Assembly: GCA_945267035.1 (NCBI GenBank)
Contig: CALYOS010000003.1
Span: 42,678 to 106,677, forward strand
Direction: 5' to 3'
Origin: an uncultured Neisseriaceae bacterium
Lineage (GTDB): Bacteria; Pseudomonadota; Gammaproteobacteria; Burkholderiales; Neisseriaceae
Length of the DNA stretch: 64,000 nucleotides
Part shown: positions 17,946-26,944 of the stretch, piece after piece
How the letters are laid out: every line of letters begins with the position of its first letter
How positions within the stretch are numbered: the first letter of the stretch is position 1
Program-made: the position numbers and the translations under genes
Notes under the pieces: model-generated
What the model saw: only the letters and a program-made list of their open reading frames with translations
The model's database searches: none
What the model was told of the DNA's origin: nothing

Positions 17946-20261
17946 TTAATGGCAACAATTGTCAGGGTTGGGGTGTTGCGAAGGTCGCTGTCGGGTTGGC
18001 TGGCGCGGACCGATCATTTTCATCACGGTAATCAATAAGATAAATAACAAGCTTATGGTGCCTAAGATATAGATGGCCGATTTCGATTCACTGATCCAAT
18101 AAGATTGGTAATAAAAGGTTGCGCATGTCCAGCCAATGAAGAATGTCCAACCAGCAACAAACAGCATCCAGCGCCAGCCGGCTTCACGATAAATGGTACC
18201 TAATGCAGCTGCACAAGGTGTATAAAGCAGGATAAAGATGAGATAAGCCATGGCAGAATGATTATTGCTGAAGGATTTTTCCATTTTGGAAACAGTGCCC
18301 GTTGATATTTCAAGCTCTTCCTGCACACTGGCTAAATCTTCGTTTACTGCGCTTATGCCGAGCGGATCCAGTACAGAATCTTTGAGTTTAGCTAAATTTT
18401 CTGGAATGGTTTTAAATGCTTTGCTTACACCTTCAATGAAGTTAAATGTCTCGTTAGAGCTGTCTTCAGTTTCCATCGAATAAAGGGAATTGAGTGTGGC
18501 TATAACGGCTTCTTTAGCAAATATGCCGGTAAATATGCCTACTGTGGCGGGCCAGTTGTGTTCATTGATTCCCATTGGTTGGAAAACGGGGGTGATTTTT
18601 TTGCTGGTGACGGCGAGGATAGAGCGGTCGCTGTTGTTGTGACCGAACGAGCCATCGGTGCCTATTGAATTTAGCAGGCTTAAGATGGTGACCATGACAA
18701 CGATGGCCTGACCAGCACGGAAGATAAACCCTTTGAGTCGTGACCAGGTCAGGTACAGCATGCCGCGCAGGGTAGGTAAGCGATAGGCAGGTAATTCCAT
18801 GATGAATGGAGTAATAGCCCCCGGTAGCAGAGTGTGCTTGAGGATTAATCCGGTAATAATGGCGATGACGATGCCGAGCAGGTAAAGGCTGAATACAACT
18901 GTTGCGGCATTTTGGGGAAAGAAGATGGTGGCAAATAAGGTATAAACAGGTAGGCGTGCACCACAAGACATAAATGGAATCATGCAGATAGACATGAGAC
19001 GATCGCGGGTAGACTCTAAGGTGCGGGTACCCATAATGGCAGGTACGCCACAGCCAAAGCCAACGAGCATGGGTACAAATGCTTTGCCAGGTAAGCCGAT
19101 GGCACGCATACCCCGATCAACAACCATGGCCGCGCGTGCCAAGTAACCTGAATCTTCTAAAAAAGACAGGCATAAAAACATGGCCGCAATGACAGGAATA
19201 AAGGTGGCGACGGTTTGGATACCACTACCTATGCCATTGGCCAATATGGCGGTGAGCCAGGCGGGTGCATGTACGCTGTTGAGCAAATAGGAAAACCCAT
19301 CGACAAAGATGGTAGCGAATAATACATCGAAGAAGTCTGTAAATACTGAACCGAATTTGACGGCCAACATAAACATGAGATACATCATCAGCAGAAAACA
19401 AGGAATCCCGGTATATCGACCAAGGGTAAGATTGTCGATCTTATCTGACAGGGATATATTCGCCTCGCGCGGTTTTTCAATGACCTGACGACAAAGCTGA
19501 TCGATAGCTTCATAACGCGCACTGGCTAGAGCCACATCTATCTCATTGTTACACCATGCTGATAAATCGTGCTGACATTGATGCAATGTTGATGTTTCCG
19601 CAGGGGTGAGCTGGGTAGTTGCGCCATTTAATAGCAACTCTATTAGTGACCATTGATTTAGCTGGTGGATAAAGCTATCCGCTGGCAGTTTGGCTAAATG
19701 TTGATGAATAATGCTGGTTTGTTTGTCACCTAAGGTAGCTATTTGGGTATTAGGCAGGATTGGGTTATGAATGACTTCACTCAAAACCTGCTCTAATTGA
19801 TCCAAGCCGTTTTTTTTGGCAGCAGAAATGGGTACCACGGGACAACCCAATTGTTGGGTTAGTTTGGCGATATTGATTTGTTCGCCCAAGTTTTTTAAAG
19901 CGTCCATCATGTTTAGGACGATGATCATTGGTCTTTGCAAATCTAACAGTTGAAAAGTCAGGTAAAGGCTGCGTTGCAGGTTGGTAGCATCAATGATGTT
20001 GACGATCAGGCTGTCAGGTTCATTCAATACAAACTCGCGCGCGATCAGCTCATCTTCAGAGGTGGCGATTTGCAGATTTTCGATGGCATACGTGCCGGGT
20101 AAATCAACAATATCAATAGACTGGTTGTTGATGTGCATGCTACCGGTTTTGCGTTCGATGGTAACGCCAGGCCAGTTGCCAATGTGTTGGCGCGCGCCAG
20201 TTAGTGCATTAAATAGGGTGCTTTTGCCACAATTGGGGTTACCAATTAATGCTATTTTCAT
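17946..20261 (-). CDS. feoB: Ferrous iron transport protein B
   Basis: Inner-membrane Fe(II) transporter with a cytoplasmic G domain. The 771 residues begin with the P-loop GNPNCGKST, then GNWPGVTIERK (switch I), DLPGTYAIE (G3) and NMMDAL (G4). The C-terminal half carries the Gate/Core membrane domains, with FVPMLVGFGCGVPAIMGTRTLE and FMSCGARLPVYTLFA including the conserved cysteines. The tail ends with a Cys-Cys-His. The gene starts in a TAATG overlap with the feoA stop, so the two are translationally coupled. Confidence 0.98.
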   Translation of the reverse strand: MKIALIGNPNCGKSTLFNALTGARQHIGNWPGVTIERKTGSMHINNQSIDIVDLPGTYAIENLQIATSEDELIAREFVLNEPDSLIVNIIDATNLQRSLYLTFQLLDLQRPMIIVLNMMDALKNLGEQINIAKLTQQLGCPVVPISAAKKNGLDQLEQVLSEVIHNPILPNTQIATLGDKQTSIIHQHLAKLPADSFIHQLNQWSLIELLLNGATTQLTPAETSTLHQCQHDLSAWCNNEIDVALASARYEAIDQLCRQVIEKPREANISLSDKIDNLTLGRYTGIPCFLLMMYLMFMLAVKFGSVFTDFFDVLFATIFVDGFSYLLNSVHAPAWLTAILANGIGSGIQTVATFIPVIAAMFLCLSFLEDSGYLARAAMVVDRGMRAIGLPGKAFVPMLVGFGCGVPAIMGTRTLESTRDRLMSICMIPFMSCGARLPVYTLFATIFFPQNAATVVFSLYLLGIVIAIITGLILKHTLLPGAITPFIMELPAYRLPTLRGMLYLTWSRLKGFIFRAGQAIVVMVTILSLLNSIGTDGSFGHNNSDRSILAVTSKKITPVFQPMGINEHNWPATVGIFTGIFAKEAVIATLNSLYSMETEDSSNETFNFIEGVSKAFKTIPENLAKLKDSVLDPLGISAVNEDLASVQEELEISTGTVSKMEKSFSNNHSAMAYLIFILLYTPCAAALGTIYREAGWRWMLFVAGWTFFIGWTCATFYYQSYWISESKSAIYILGTISLLFILLITVMKMIGPRQPTRQRPSQHPNPDNCCH

Positions 20262-20500
20262 TATTTAACTTTCACCACGCTAATTGCTCGGGCTTCTTGA
20301 CGACGCAAGCATAGATTGAATCCACGGGTTCTGATCTCAAGAGGATCTCCTAACGGAGCCGTTCGGATCACGGTGACTTCGCTACCAGGGGTGATGCCCA
20401 TGGCCAGCAGACGACGTCTGAACTGCTGTGATTCTGGAAGTAAGGAGTTGATGACGGCCGTTTGTCCAAGTGGAAGTTGATCCAGAGTTAGTGCTGACAC
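20261..20500 (-). CDS. feoA: Ferrous iron transport protein A
   Basis: SH3-like 79-residue cytoplasmic partner that regulates FeoB. It has LDQLPLGQTAVI near the N terminus, RRRLLAMGITPGSEVTVIRTAPLGDPLEIRTRGF in the middle and LCLRRQEARAI towards the end, the normal family pattern. It is the first gene of feoABC; the stop overlaps the feoB ATG by one base. Confidence 0.95.
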   Translation of the reverse strand: MSALTLDQLPLGQTAVINSLLPESQQFRRRLLAMGITPGSEVTVIRTAPLGDPLEIRTRGFNLCLRRQEARAISVVKVK

Positions 20501-20545
20501 AGTGGTTCACTTTCTTTATCTGGGGATGTGGTTTGTTTTTATTGG

Positions 20546-20566
20546 GAATCATTCCTATTCGCAATG
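20546..20566. promoter_or_regulatory. Possible Fur site upstream of feoA
   Basis: Read on the minus strand, ATTGCGAATAGGAATGATTCC lies about 45-65 bases before feoA and matches roughly 11 of 19 positions of the Fur consensus. The position is right but the match is only moderate. Confidence 0.4.
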
Positions 20567-20579
20567 ATATGCAATTTAC

Positions 20580-21425
20580 TGGTTAAGGTGGATATGATGT
20601 TCTCTAAAAACGGGTTATTAACTGTTTTGTCATGTCAATGTTGTATCAAGTATTCATTTTTTCAATATCGCTAAATGGTTGTTTTAAGTTGTTTTATACA
20701 TAAATTTTGATTGCAAGATTTTGTTAAATGGCTGGCTTGCATGAATGTTGTTTTGACCAGGCTAAGGATACCGTTCCTGTGATATTTTTTAAAGTAGTCA
20801 TTCAATAGCTAGTCTGGGGTTTAATTAAGTGAGAATTGCTGTGCTGTTTAGAATTTAAATCAGATTTTGGTTATCAATTCTTTTTTATTGTTTATTTTAC
20901 CTCACAATAATATTAAGCTATGCCTAAGTTAAGTTATCTAAAAGCTTAGGTTTTTTTAGGCTCTAAAATCTTGAGGCGCTATTACTGGGGTTGATTTGGC
21001 TAGTTTGGTGGATCATCACTTTACTGTTGTTCAGTTTTTCAGCAATCTGTTTTCTGTTTTGCTGTACCAAAAGCCAATCACCATTTCATGTTTTTATGAA
21101 TTGGTATCTGGTTGAGGAAAATAAAAAATAATCGCGCTAGAGAGGTTCTTCTTGTACATTATTACTGAATAATAATCATAAATTGGGATATGGCCAATTA
21201 ATTTGATCATTGCAATGGCTGCTTTAAGGGGTTGAGCAATCGATTGAAATTTAAGTAGAAGAAATCTTGTTTGGTTTTTGCTGCGTTGATGACTATGGTA
21301 AAGCTTAATAATTGTAGCGCTTAAGGCTGATGTGTGCTGGCTGTCAATTTAGATTAAGCGGCATCGGGTAGCAGACAGATGCTATTTGATCTTATGTGGT
21401 TGTTTGTTACTCTTTTAAAAATAGA
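20580..21425. other. Long non-coding gap between feoA and glmU
   Basis: About 850 bases without a credible ORF. It contains an orphan plus-strand terminator at 20923-20957 and a Fur-like sequence near 21166-21184 (AATAATAATCAT core). Both are described as candidates only; no known RNA family is recognised. Confidence 0.45.
20923..20957 (+). terminator. Orphan intrinsic terminator in the feoA-glmU gap
   Basis: CCTAAG at 20923-20928 pairs with CTTAGG at 20945-20950, extended by two further pairs, and is followed by seven T residues. No plus-strand gene precedes it, so it may end a small RNA or be chance. Confidence 0.45.
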
Positions 21426-21432
21426 TTAGAGA

Positions 21433-21471
21433 CCTCAGCCGCTTTTCCCGCTATTGTGAAAGCGGCCGAGG
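21433..21471 (-). terminator. Terminator of glmU
   Basis: CCTCAGCCGCTTT at 21433-21445 pairs with AAAGCGGCCGAGG at 21459-21471 with one mismatch, just after the glmU stop on the minus strand. The downstream minus-strand sequence is moderately T-rich. Confidence 0.7.
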
Positions 21472-21478
21472 CGGTTTA

Positions 21479-22849
21479 TTACTCCGTTTTTTCGGCTTCT
21501 GGTCGCACCCATTCTGTAATGGTTTTCTGCCGACTGCGTGCCAAAGTTAATTGATCTGGCGGGCAGTTGTGCGTGATGGTGCTGCCGGCACCGGTGGTTG
21601 CTCGGTCACCAATGGTAAGCGGGGCCACCAGCATATTACCGGAACCTATGCGAACGTGGTTGCCGATTTGGGTGCGATGTTTCTTTACACCATCGTAATT
21701 GCAAGTGATGGTGCCGGCACCAATATTGCTGTGTTCACCAATACTGGTGTCGCCCAGATAGGTTAGGTGATTGGCTTTGCTACCGGTACCAATAGTGCTG
21801 TTTTTAACTTCTACGAAGTTACCAATATGTACGTTGTCACCAAGTTGGGCTTGAGGACGCAGGCGGGCAAATGGACCAATTTGGGCATGATTACCTATGG
21901 AACAGTTATCCAGATGAGAGTGAGGCAAGATGGTGGTACCGGTACCGATCACGCTATTTTTAATGACGCAGTTAGCACCGATCGTGACGTTGTCGCCCAA
22001 TTTTACCTCTCCTTCCAACACAACGTTAATGTCAATGATCACGTCCTGACCATGGTTGATTGTACCGCGCAGATCAAATCGTGCTGGATCGCGTAGGGTC
22101 ACGCCTGCTTGCATTAATTCAGTGGCCTGCTGTTGTTGAAGGATGCGCTCCAGTTGGGCGAGTTGAAGTTTGTTATTGACTCCAGCGGCAAGATAGGAAG
22201 CGCGTACCTGTAAAGGGTGCACGGGAATGTGATCCTGCTGTGCCAAAGCAATGACGTCGGTAAGATAATACTCCTGTTGCGCATTATGGTTTTGCAGGGC
22301 ATTGAGCCATGCTGGTAGTTTATGGTTGGGTAAGACGAAGATGCCGGTATTGGTTTCGGTAATGGCTTTTTCGGCAGCACTGGCATCTTTTTCTTCGATA
22401 ATGGCCACGACATGCCCCTGTTGGCGAATAATGCGGCCGTAGCCGCTGGGGTTGTCCAGCACATCGGTTAATAAACCAATATCGTTTCCCGCCACGTTAA
22501 GTAAATCTTGCAGAGTTTGCTGATCAATCAGCGGAACATCACCATAGAGAACCAGTGTTTTACCTTGCAGCGCCAGGTGCGGTAGAGCCATTTTAAGGGC
22601 ATGTCCAGTTCCCAGTTGCTGGGTTTGTTCAATCCAATTTACTGGGGCGTGAATCCGTTGGCGAACGATATCTTTACCATGGCCAATGACGACGCTGATA
22701 CTATCTGGATTGAGACTTTGTGCTGTGTGGATAACCCTTTCCAGCATGCTTATGCCACCAATTTCATGTAATACTTTAGGTAGGCTGGAATACATGCGGG
22801 TGCCTTTACCAGCAGCCAGGATGACGATGTTCAGTTGTGGTGTTGACAT
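21479..22849 (-). CDS. glmU: Bifunctional UDP-N-acetylglucosamine pyrophosphorylase/glucosamine-1-phosphate N-acetyltransferase
   Basis: Catalyses the last two steps to UDP-GlcNAc. The 456 residues equal the E. coli enzyme in length. The N-terminal uridylyltransferase domain has LAAGKGTRMYSSLPKVLH, QLGTGHAL and YGDVPLI. The C-terminal left-handed beta helix is visible as hexapeptide repeats (IGANCVIKNSVIG, IGPFARLRPQAQLGD) and carries the acetyltransferase region NHLTYLGDTSIGEHSNIGAGTITCNYDG. The open frame extends 51 codons upstream, but MSTPQLNIVILAAG at 22849 is the family start. Confidence 0.97.
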   Translation of the reverse strand: MSTPQLNIVILAAGKGTRMYSSLPKVLHEIGGISMLERVIHTAQSLNPDSISVVIGHGKDIVRQRIHAPVNWIEQTQQLGTGHALKMALPHLALQGKTLVLYGDVPLIDQQTLQDLLNVAGNDIGLLTDVLDNPSGYGRIIRQQGHVVAIIEEKDASAAEKAITETNTGIFVLPNHKLPAWLNALQNHNAQQEYYLTDVIALAQQDHIPVHPLQVRASYLAAGVNNKLQLAQLERILQQQQATELMQAGVTLRDPARFDLRGTINHGQDVIIDINVVLEGEVKLGDNVTIGANCVIKNSVIGTGTTILPHSHLDNCSIGNHAQIGPFARLRPQAQLGDNVHIGNFVEVKNSTIGTGSKANHLTYLGDTSIGEHSNIGAGTITCNYDGVKKHRTQIGNHVRIGSGNMLVAPLTIGDRATTGAGSTITHNCPPDQLTLARSRQKTITEWVRPEAEKTE

Positions 22850-22877
22850 AAAATCAGCTTGAATAAGATAGTAAAAC

Positions 22878-22889
22878 AGGCTGCCTGAA
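22878..22889 (+). other. DNA-uptake-sequence-like 12-mer
   Basis: AGGCTGCCTGAA matches exactly a DNA uptake sequence dialect described for Neisseriaceae (the Simonsiella type, from memory). It is intergenic, just upstream of glmU. Confidence 0.5.
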
Positions 22890-22934
22890 TGATGGATCAC
22901 TATGGCAACCTGAGAAAATAAGAAGAAAAGGGTT

Positions 22935-23204
22935 TTATTCGGCGTAACGATCTGAACGTTGCCAGTGGGTATTGGCCGGAAGTTTTTCGTTAACGTCACC
23001 AACTGTGGGTTTCATGGCATGTGGCTCAGGGCGCATGCTGTTGTAACGCATATTATTGGAATAAGTACCATCCTGATAAACTACTCTGGTTCCAGGTTCA
23101 TATTTCTGACGCAGTTTGGTTTGCCCGCTGGCATCCTGATAGGTTTCCCATGTACAGCCGCTTAGAGCCAATAAGCCACAGATTAAGAAGATTCCTGCGC
23201 GCAT
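22935..23204 (-). CDS. Small predicted lipoprotein
   Basis: An 89-residue protein with a short signal peptide and lipobox LSGC giving lipidated Cys17. The mature part is polar (tyrosine-, asparagine- and proline-rich, with YQDASGQTKLRQKYEPGTRVVYQDGTYSNN split by glycine turns) and has no motif I recognise. The ATG at 23204 is chosen because it begins the signal peptide and follows GGGTG; the frame opens 15 codons earlier. It lies between the HAD gene and glmU on the same strand. Confidence 0.7.
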   Translation of the reverse strand: MRAGIFLICGLLALSGCTWETYQDASGQTKLRQKYEPGTRVVYQDGTYSNNMRYNSMRPEPHAMKPTVGDVNEKLPANTHWQRSDRYAE

Positions 23205-23245
23205 AGTGTCACCCTTATGGTGTTGTTGTTTATTCTTTATTGTAG

Positions 23246-23917
23246 TCAATTTGCACGATGGCGTATAGCCGTTTGCAATATTATCGGGGCAATTTTTAAC
23301 AGAGCCGGCATATCGGCAGCAATGGCGTCGGTATGTGCCTGCGGATAGGTTTGTTTACCGTACCAGATGGTACGCATGCCTAAAGTTCGAGCTGTGTGCA
23401 AATTATTTAAGCTATCGTCCACCATGATGCATTGTCTTGGATGGATATTCAGTTGCTGGCAGACATTTTGATAAGCCTGTGGATTGGGTTTATACAGAAA
23501 ATTGACCTGATCAATACCGATTAGCTGATGAAAATGGTGATGTATCTGCATGGCGCGGATCAAAGCGTCTACATAATGCTTGGGTCCATTGGAAAAGATG
23601 ATTTTCTTGCCAGGCAATTGACTCAAAGTCTGCTGTAAGTGAGACATAGGCTGCAAATGTGACAAAATAATTTCCAACGGATGGCTGGCCAATAAAAAGT
23701 CTTGCAGGTTGATTTGTGGATGGTGCTGTTTCAGACCGGCCAATGTGGCGCCATATTTTTGCCAGTAATGTTGCCTGAGTGCGGAAGCTTGGCTATGGGA
23801 TAGGTTTAATTGGGCTGACAGATAAGCGGTCATGTGTTGATTGATGATGGTAAAAATACCCGCATCCGCGTCATGCAAGGTGTTATCCAAATCAAATAAC
23901 CAGTAATGGGAAGTCAT
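23246..23917 (-). CDS. HAD-family pyrimidine 5'-nucleotidase
   Basis: Haloacid dehalogenase-type phosphatase, 223 residues, of the pyrimidine 5'-nucleotidase (SDT1-like) subfamily. HAD motif I is FDLDNTLHDA with the nucleophile Asp and the general acid two residues on; motif II is IIFSNGPKHY; motif III/IV are KPNPQAYQNV and MVDDSLNNLHTARTLGMRTIWYG. It is likely to dephosphorylate nucleoside monophosphates in the cytoplasm. It precedes the small lipoprotein gene by 41 bases on the same strand. Confidence 0.85.
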   Translation of the reverse strand: MTSHYWLFDLDNTLHDADAGIFTIINQHMTAYLSAQLNLSHSQASALRQHYWQKYGATLAGLKQHHPQINLQDFLLASHPLEIILSHLQPMSHLQQTLSQLPGKKIIFSNGPKHYVDALIRAMQIHHHFHQLIGIDQVNFLYKPNPQAYQNVCQQLNIHPRQCIMVDDSLNNLHTARTLGMRTIWYGKQTYPQAHTDAIAADMPALLKIAPIILQTAIRHRAN

Positions 23918-24259
23918 GATAGTTAGGAGTGATGAAATCGATGGCAGCCATTTAAATGCTTGACTGAACTGAAGTTATAGATTTAAAACAGGAAGTCTGT
24001 TTTGAAAGCTGGAGCGGCGTGAATTATATCATCATGAAGTCAGATTCATAAGCGGTTTTTCTGACAGGTATTGAGTAGTCAGACAAGGGCTTACTGCTGT
24101 GACAGGGCGCTGAATTAAAAAACTGTATGGTGGTTATTTAAACCTCATAGGTACTGATGATTGTCGTAATGTAAGAAGTGATCATATTTGCAACATTGTC
24201 TGGTAAAACGGGTATGATGGATAACCGGTGTTATGTTTATCGAATAAAGGGAGGGTGGC
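23918..24259. other. Leader region of thiBPQ, no riboswitch recognised
   Basis: The only candidate promoter is TTGCAA (24188-24193) and TATGAT (24213-24218) with a long 19-base spacer. The THI-box blocks seen upstream of thiM are absent here. Confidence 0.4.
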
Positions 24260-25264
24260 ATGAAAGCTGGAAAGTGGTTAAGCGGGTTGATGTGTTTATT
24301 GCTGTCGCTGGCTGTACAAGCGCAAACTGAAGTGCGTTTGGCTGTGCATAATGCGTTTACTTTGCCGAAAGATTTAATTACTCGGTTTGAACGTCAGAAT
24401 AATGCTAAGGTCGTGGTGGTTAAGGTTGGCAGTGGCAATGAAATGATGAATAAGCTGATTTTAACCCGTGCTAATCCGATTGCTGATGCGGTTTATGGTT
24501 TGGATAACGTAAATGTGACAAAGGGAGCAAAATTTAATCTTTTTGCCGCTAATCAGCCAGCTAGTCGTCCAGTCAATGTCACTTTACCGAATGCGGTTGC
24601 CATAAACTATGGCTACATCACGATTAATTATGATAAAGCTTGGTTCCAAAAACAGGGTAAAGCCTTACCCAAATCTCTGGATGATCTAGCCAGTCCGGCT
24701 TATCGTAATTTACTGGTTATGCCCAGTCCGGCCACTTCATCTGTCGGCTTGGGCTTTTTGCTGGCCAATATAGGCGGTATCGGTGAAAAAGCCACGTTTG
24801 AGTGGTGGAAAAAAATGCGTCAGAACGGGGTCAAGATTACCAAGGGATGGAGTGAGGCCTATTACACTGATTTCACGCTCAATGGCGGTAGCCGTCCGAT
24901 GGTGGTGAGTTATTCGACCAGTCCGGCCGCCGAGGTTTATTACAGTAAGGGTAAATATAAAGTGCCACCTTCTGGTGATTTACGCTTTAAAGGCGCGGTG
25001 TTCCGTCAAGTTGAAGGCGCTGCGGTACTCAATAAAGCGAGACAGCCAGCACTGGCCGCAAAACTGGTGCAATTTTTGCAAAGTAATGAGGTACAAGGTG
25101 TGATTCAGACATCTATGTGGGTTTATCCAGCAGTTAAGTCGCTGCCTGTATCGCAGCCCCTGCGTCTGGTTACTGTACCCGAATTCGCTAACCAGCCCAG
25201 TGGTGATATCGCTACCCAGCAGCAAAATTGGGTTAGTCAGTGGGTACGGGTGGTGCAACGATAA
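24260..25264 (+). CDS. thiB: Thiamine ABC transporter substrate-binding protein
   Basis: Periplasmic binding protein, 334 residues, with a signal peptide MKAGKWLSGLMCLLLSLAVQAQT cleaved after AQA or similar. The sequence follows ThiB closely: VVKVGSGNEMMNKL, NPIADAVYGLDNVNV, YGYITINYDKAWF, SPATSSVGLGFLLA, ITKGWSEAYYTDF and VVSYSTSPAAEVYY, the last two being thiamine-contacting regions in the E. coli protein. A strong GGGAGG ribosome-binding site precedes the ATG. It is the first gene of thiBPQ. Confidence 0.92.
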   Translation: MKAGKWLSGLMCLLLSLAVQAQTEVRLAVHNAFTLPKDLITRFERQNNAKVVVVKVGSGNEMMNKLILTRANPIADAVYGLDNVNVTKGAKFNLFAANQPASRPVNVTLPNAVAINYGYITINYDKAWFQKQGKALPKSLDDLASPAYRNLLVMPSPATSSVGLGFLLANIGGIGEKATFEWWKKMRQNGVKITKGWSEAYYTDFTLNGGSRPMVVSYSTSPAAEVYYSKGKYKVPPSGDLRFKGAVFRQVEGAAVLNKARQPALAAKLVQFLQSNEVQGVIQTSMWVYPAVKSLPVSQPLRLVTVPEFANQPSGDIATQQQNWVSQWVRVVQR

Positions 25265-25372
25265 CATTGAGTTAGTCAACGGGTATCCAAAGAATTTGGA
25301 TTAGCGGATTATTCAGGGCATCAGTGCCCTGTTTTCCTGTTTGAATGTATTGATAGTCATGAACTGTAATCC

Positions 25373-26944
25373 ATGGAATTGAAGTCTAATTGGTCGAAAA
25401 CTGGTCATATCAGTCAAAATTTATTGGCTTTAACATTGTTGTTGCTGCCTCTGGTTTTTTTGCTGCTGGTTGTGTTGTTGCCGCTCTGGACAATGTTGCA
25501 GCAAACGGATCCAGAAAGTTACCACATGGTGTGGCAGGATGATTTTATGCGCCGGCAACTGGGCTGGACAACAATTCAAGCTGGCATCAGTACTTTTATC
25601 ACCTTGTTATTAGGTGTGCCGGTAGCCTGGTTCATCACCCGCATACAGTTTCGTGGGCGCGAATGGGTGTTGCGTCTTATTATGCTGCCTTTTGTGATGC
25701 CTACGCTGGTCGCTGCTATGGGCATATTGGCACTCTTCGGTGCGCAGGGAATGCTGTGGCGTGGATGGGATGACACCCCGTACCTGTTGTTGTATGGCAA
25801 TGTTTTTTTTAATTTGCCCGTCATGGTTCGTGCTGCTTATCAGGGTTTATGTCAGGTGCCGGCAAACCGATTGTATGCAGCACAAACATTGGGCGCCAAT
25901 ATTTGGCAACGGTTTGTTCGGGTGGAATGGCCGCAAATGCGGCCTTGGCTCTCCGGTGCCATGTGTCTGGTTTTTATTTACTGCTTTTCTGGATTTGGAT
26001 TGGCGTTATTATTGGGCGGAGAACGATACGGTACGCTGGAAGTGCAGATTTACCAGTTAATTGCTTATGAGCTGGATATGGCACAGGCGGGTGTACTGGT
26101 TGTGTGGGCTTTGTCCATCACCCTAATCGCCGGATTATTGTATGCCGTGATCAGTAAGCGCACGACGTTTAAAGCAACGGTACAAGTATTGCCGCCTAAG
26201 ACTCCGTCTGCTAGTCAGAAACTTGGTTTAGCGCTGGCTTTAGTGTTACTGCTGCTATGCTGTGCCATGCCAATTTTGGCATTGGGCTGGCGTGCTATCT
26301 CAGCCGGTAGTTCATGGCAGGTTTTGCTGGAAGAAGATACATGGCAGGCTTTATTTAATACAATTCGGTTTACTGTACTGGCAATGGCACTGGCATTATT
26401 GCTGGGTTTTTGTCATGCCGCTCTGGCACACCGTTGGGCCTGGGTGCGGAGTATCACTTTTTTGCCTTTTATGGCCTCTCCAGTATGTGTTTCTTTTGGC
26501 TTATTGTTATGTTATCCGGACTATACCGCATCTTTAAGTATGTTGATTGCAACGTATGCTTTGCTGGCTTATCCCTTTATTACTAAGGATGTATTGGCTG
26601 CGTGGGATAGTTTGCCGGTGCAATATGAACAAGCTGCCCGCACTTTGGGGGCTAAAAATTGGCAAGTTTTATTATTTGTAACCTTACCTTTATTGCGGCC
26701 GGCATTGCAACGAGGTTTAGCCTTAGCTGCGGCCACTTGTGTCGGAGAATTTGCGGCCACACTGTTTTTATCCCGACCAGAATGGCAGACCTTAACTACA
26801 CTGATTTATCATTATCTTGGTATTGCCGGACAGGATAATTACGATCGGGCAATGGTCTTAACGCTGATCTTGATGTTGGTAGCGATACTGATTTTTAGTT
26901 TATTGGAGTGGTGTACTGCCAGAAAGGAAAAATCGCTATGCTGA
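25373..26944 (+). CDS. thiP: Thiamine ABC transporter permease
   Basis: Inner-membrane permease with two homologous binding-protein-dependent transport domains in one chain, about 12 helices and 523 residues, as in ThiP. Both EAA loops can be seen: YAAQTLGANIWQRFVRVEWP (near residue 165) and YEQAARTLGAKNWQVLLFVTLP (near 425). It follows thiB by about 108 bases, and its last codons overlap the start of the ATPase gene by seven bases (ATGCTGA). Confidence 0.93.
   Translation: MELKSNWSKTGHISQNLLALTLLLLPLVFLLLVVLLPLWTMLQQTDPESYHMVWQDDFMRRQLGWTTIQAGISTFITLLLGVPVAWFITRIQFRGREWVLRLIMLPFVMPTLVAAMGILALFGAQGMLWRGWDDTPYLLLYGNVFFNLPVMVRAAYQGLCQVPANRLYAAQTLGANIWQRFVRVEWPQMRPWLSGAMCLVFIYCFSGFGLALLLGGERYGTLEVQIYQLIAYELDMAQAGVLVVWALSITLIAGLLYAVISKRTTFKATVQVLPPKTPSASQKLGLALALVLLLLCCAMPILALGWRAISAGSSWQVLLEEDTWQALFNTIRFTVLAMALALLLGFCHAALAHRWAWVRSITFLPFMASPVCVSFGLLLCYPDYTASLSMLIATYALLAYPFITKDVLAAWDSLPVQYEQAARTLGAKNWQVLLFVTLPLLRPALQRGLALAAATCVGEFAATLFLSRPEWQTLTTLIYHYLGIAGQDNYDRAMVLTLILMLVAILIFSLLEWCTARKEKSLC

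Noticed and set aside
18000..18970. Long ORFs on both strands within feoB
   Set aside because: They are shadows in other frames of a clearly recognised gene.
23918..24259. TPP riboswitch upstream of thiB
   Set aside because: No CTGAGA, ACCC or ACCAGCGTAGGGA blocks are present.
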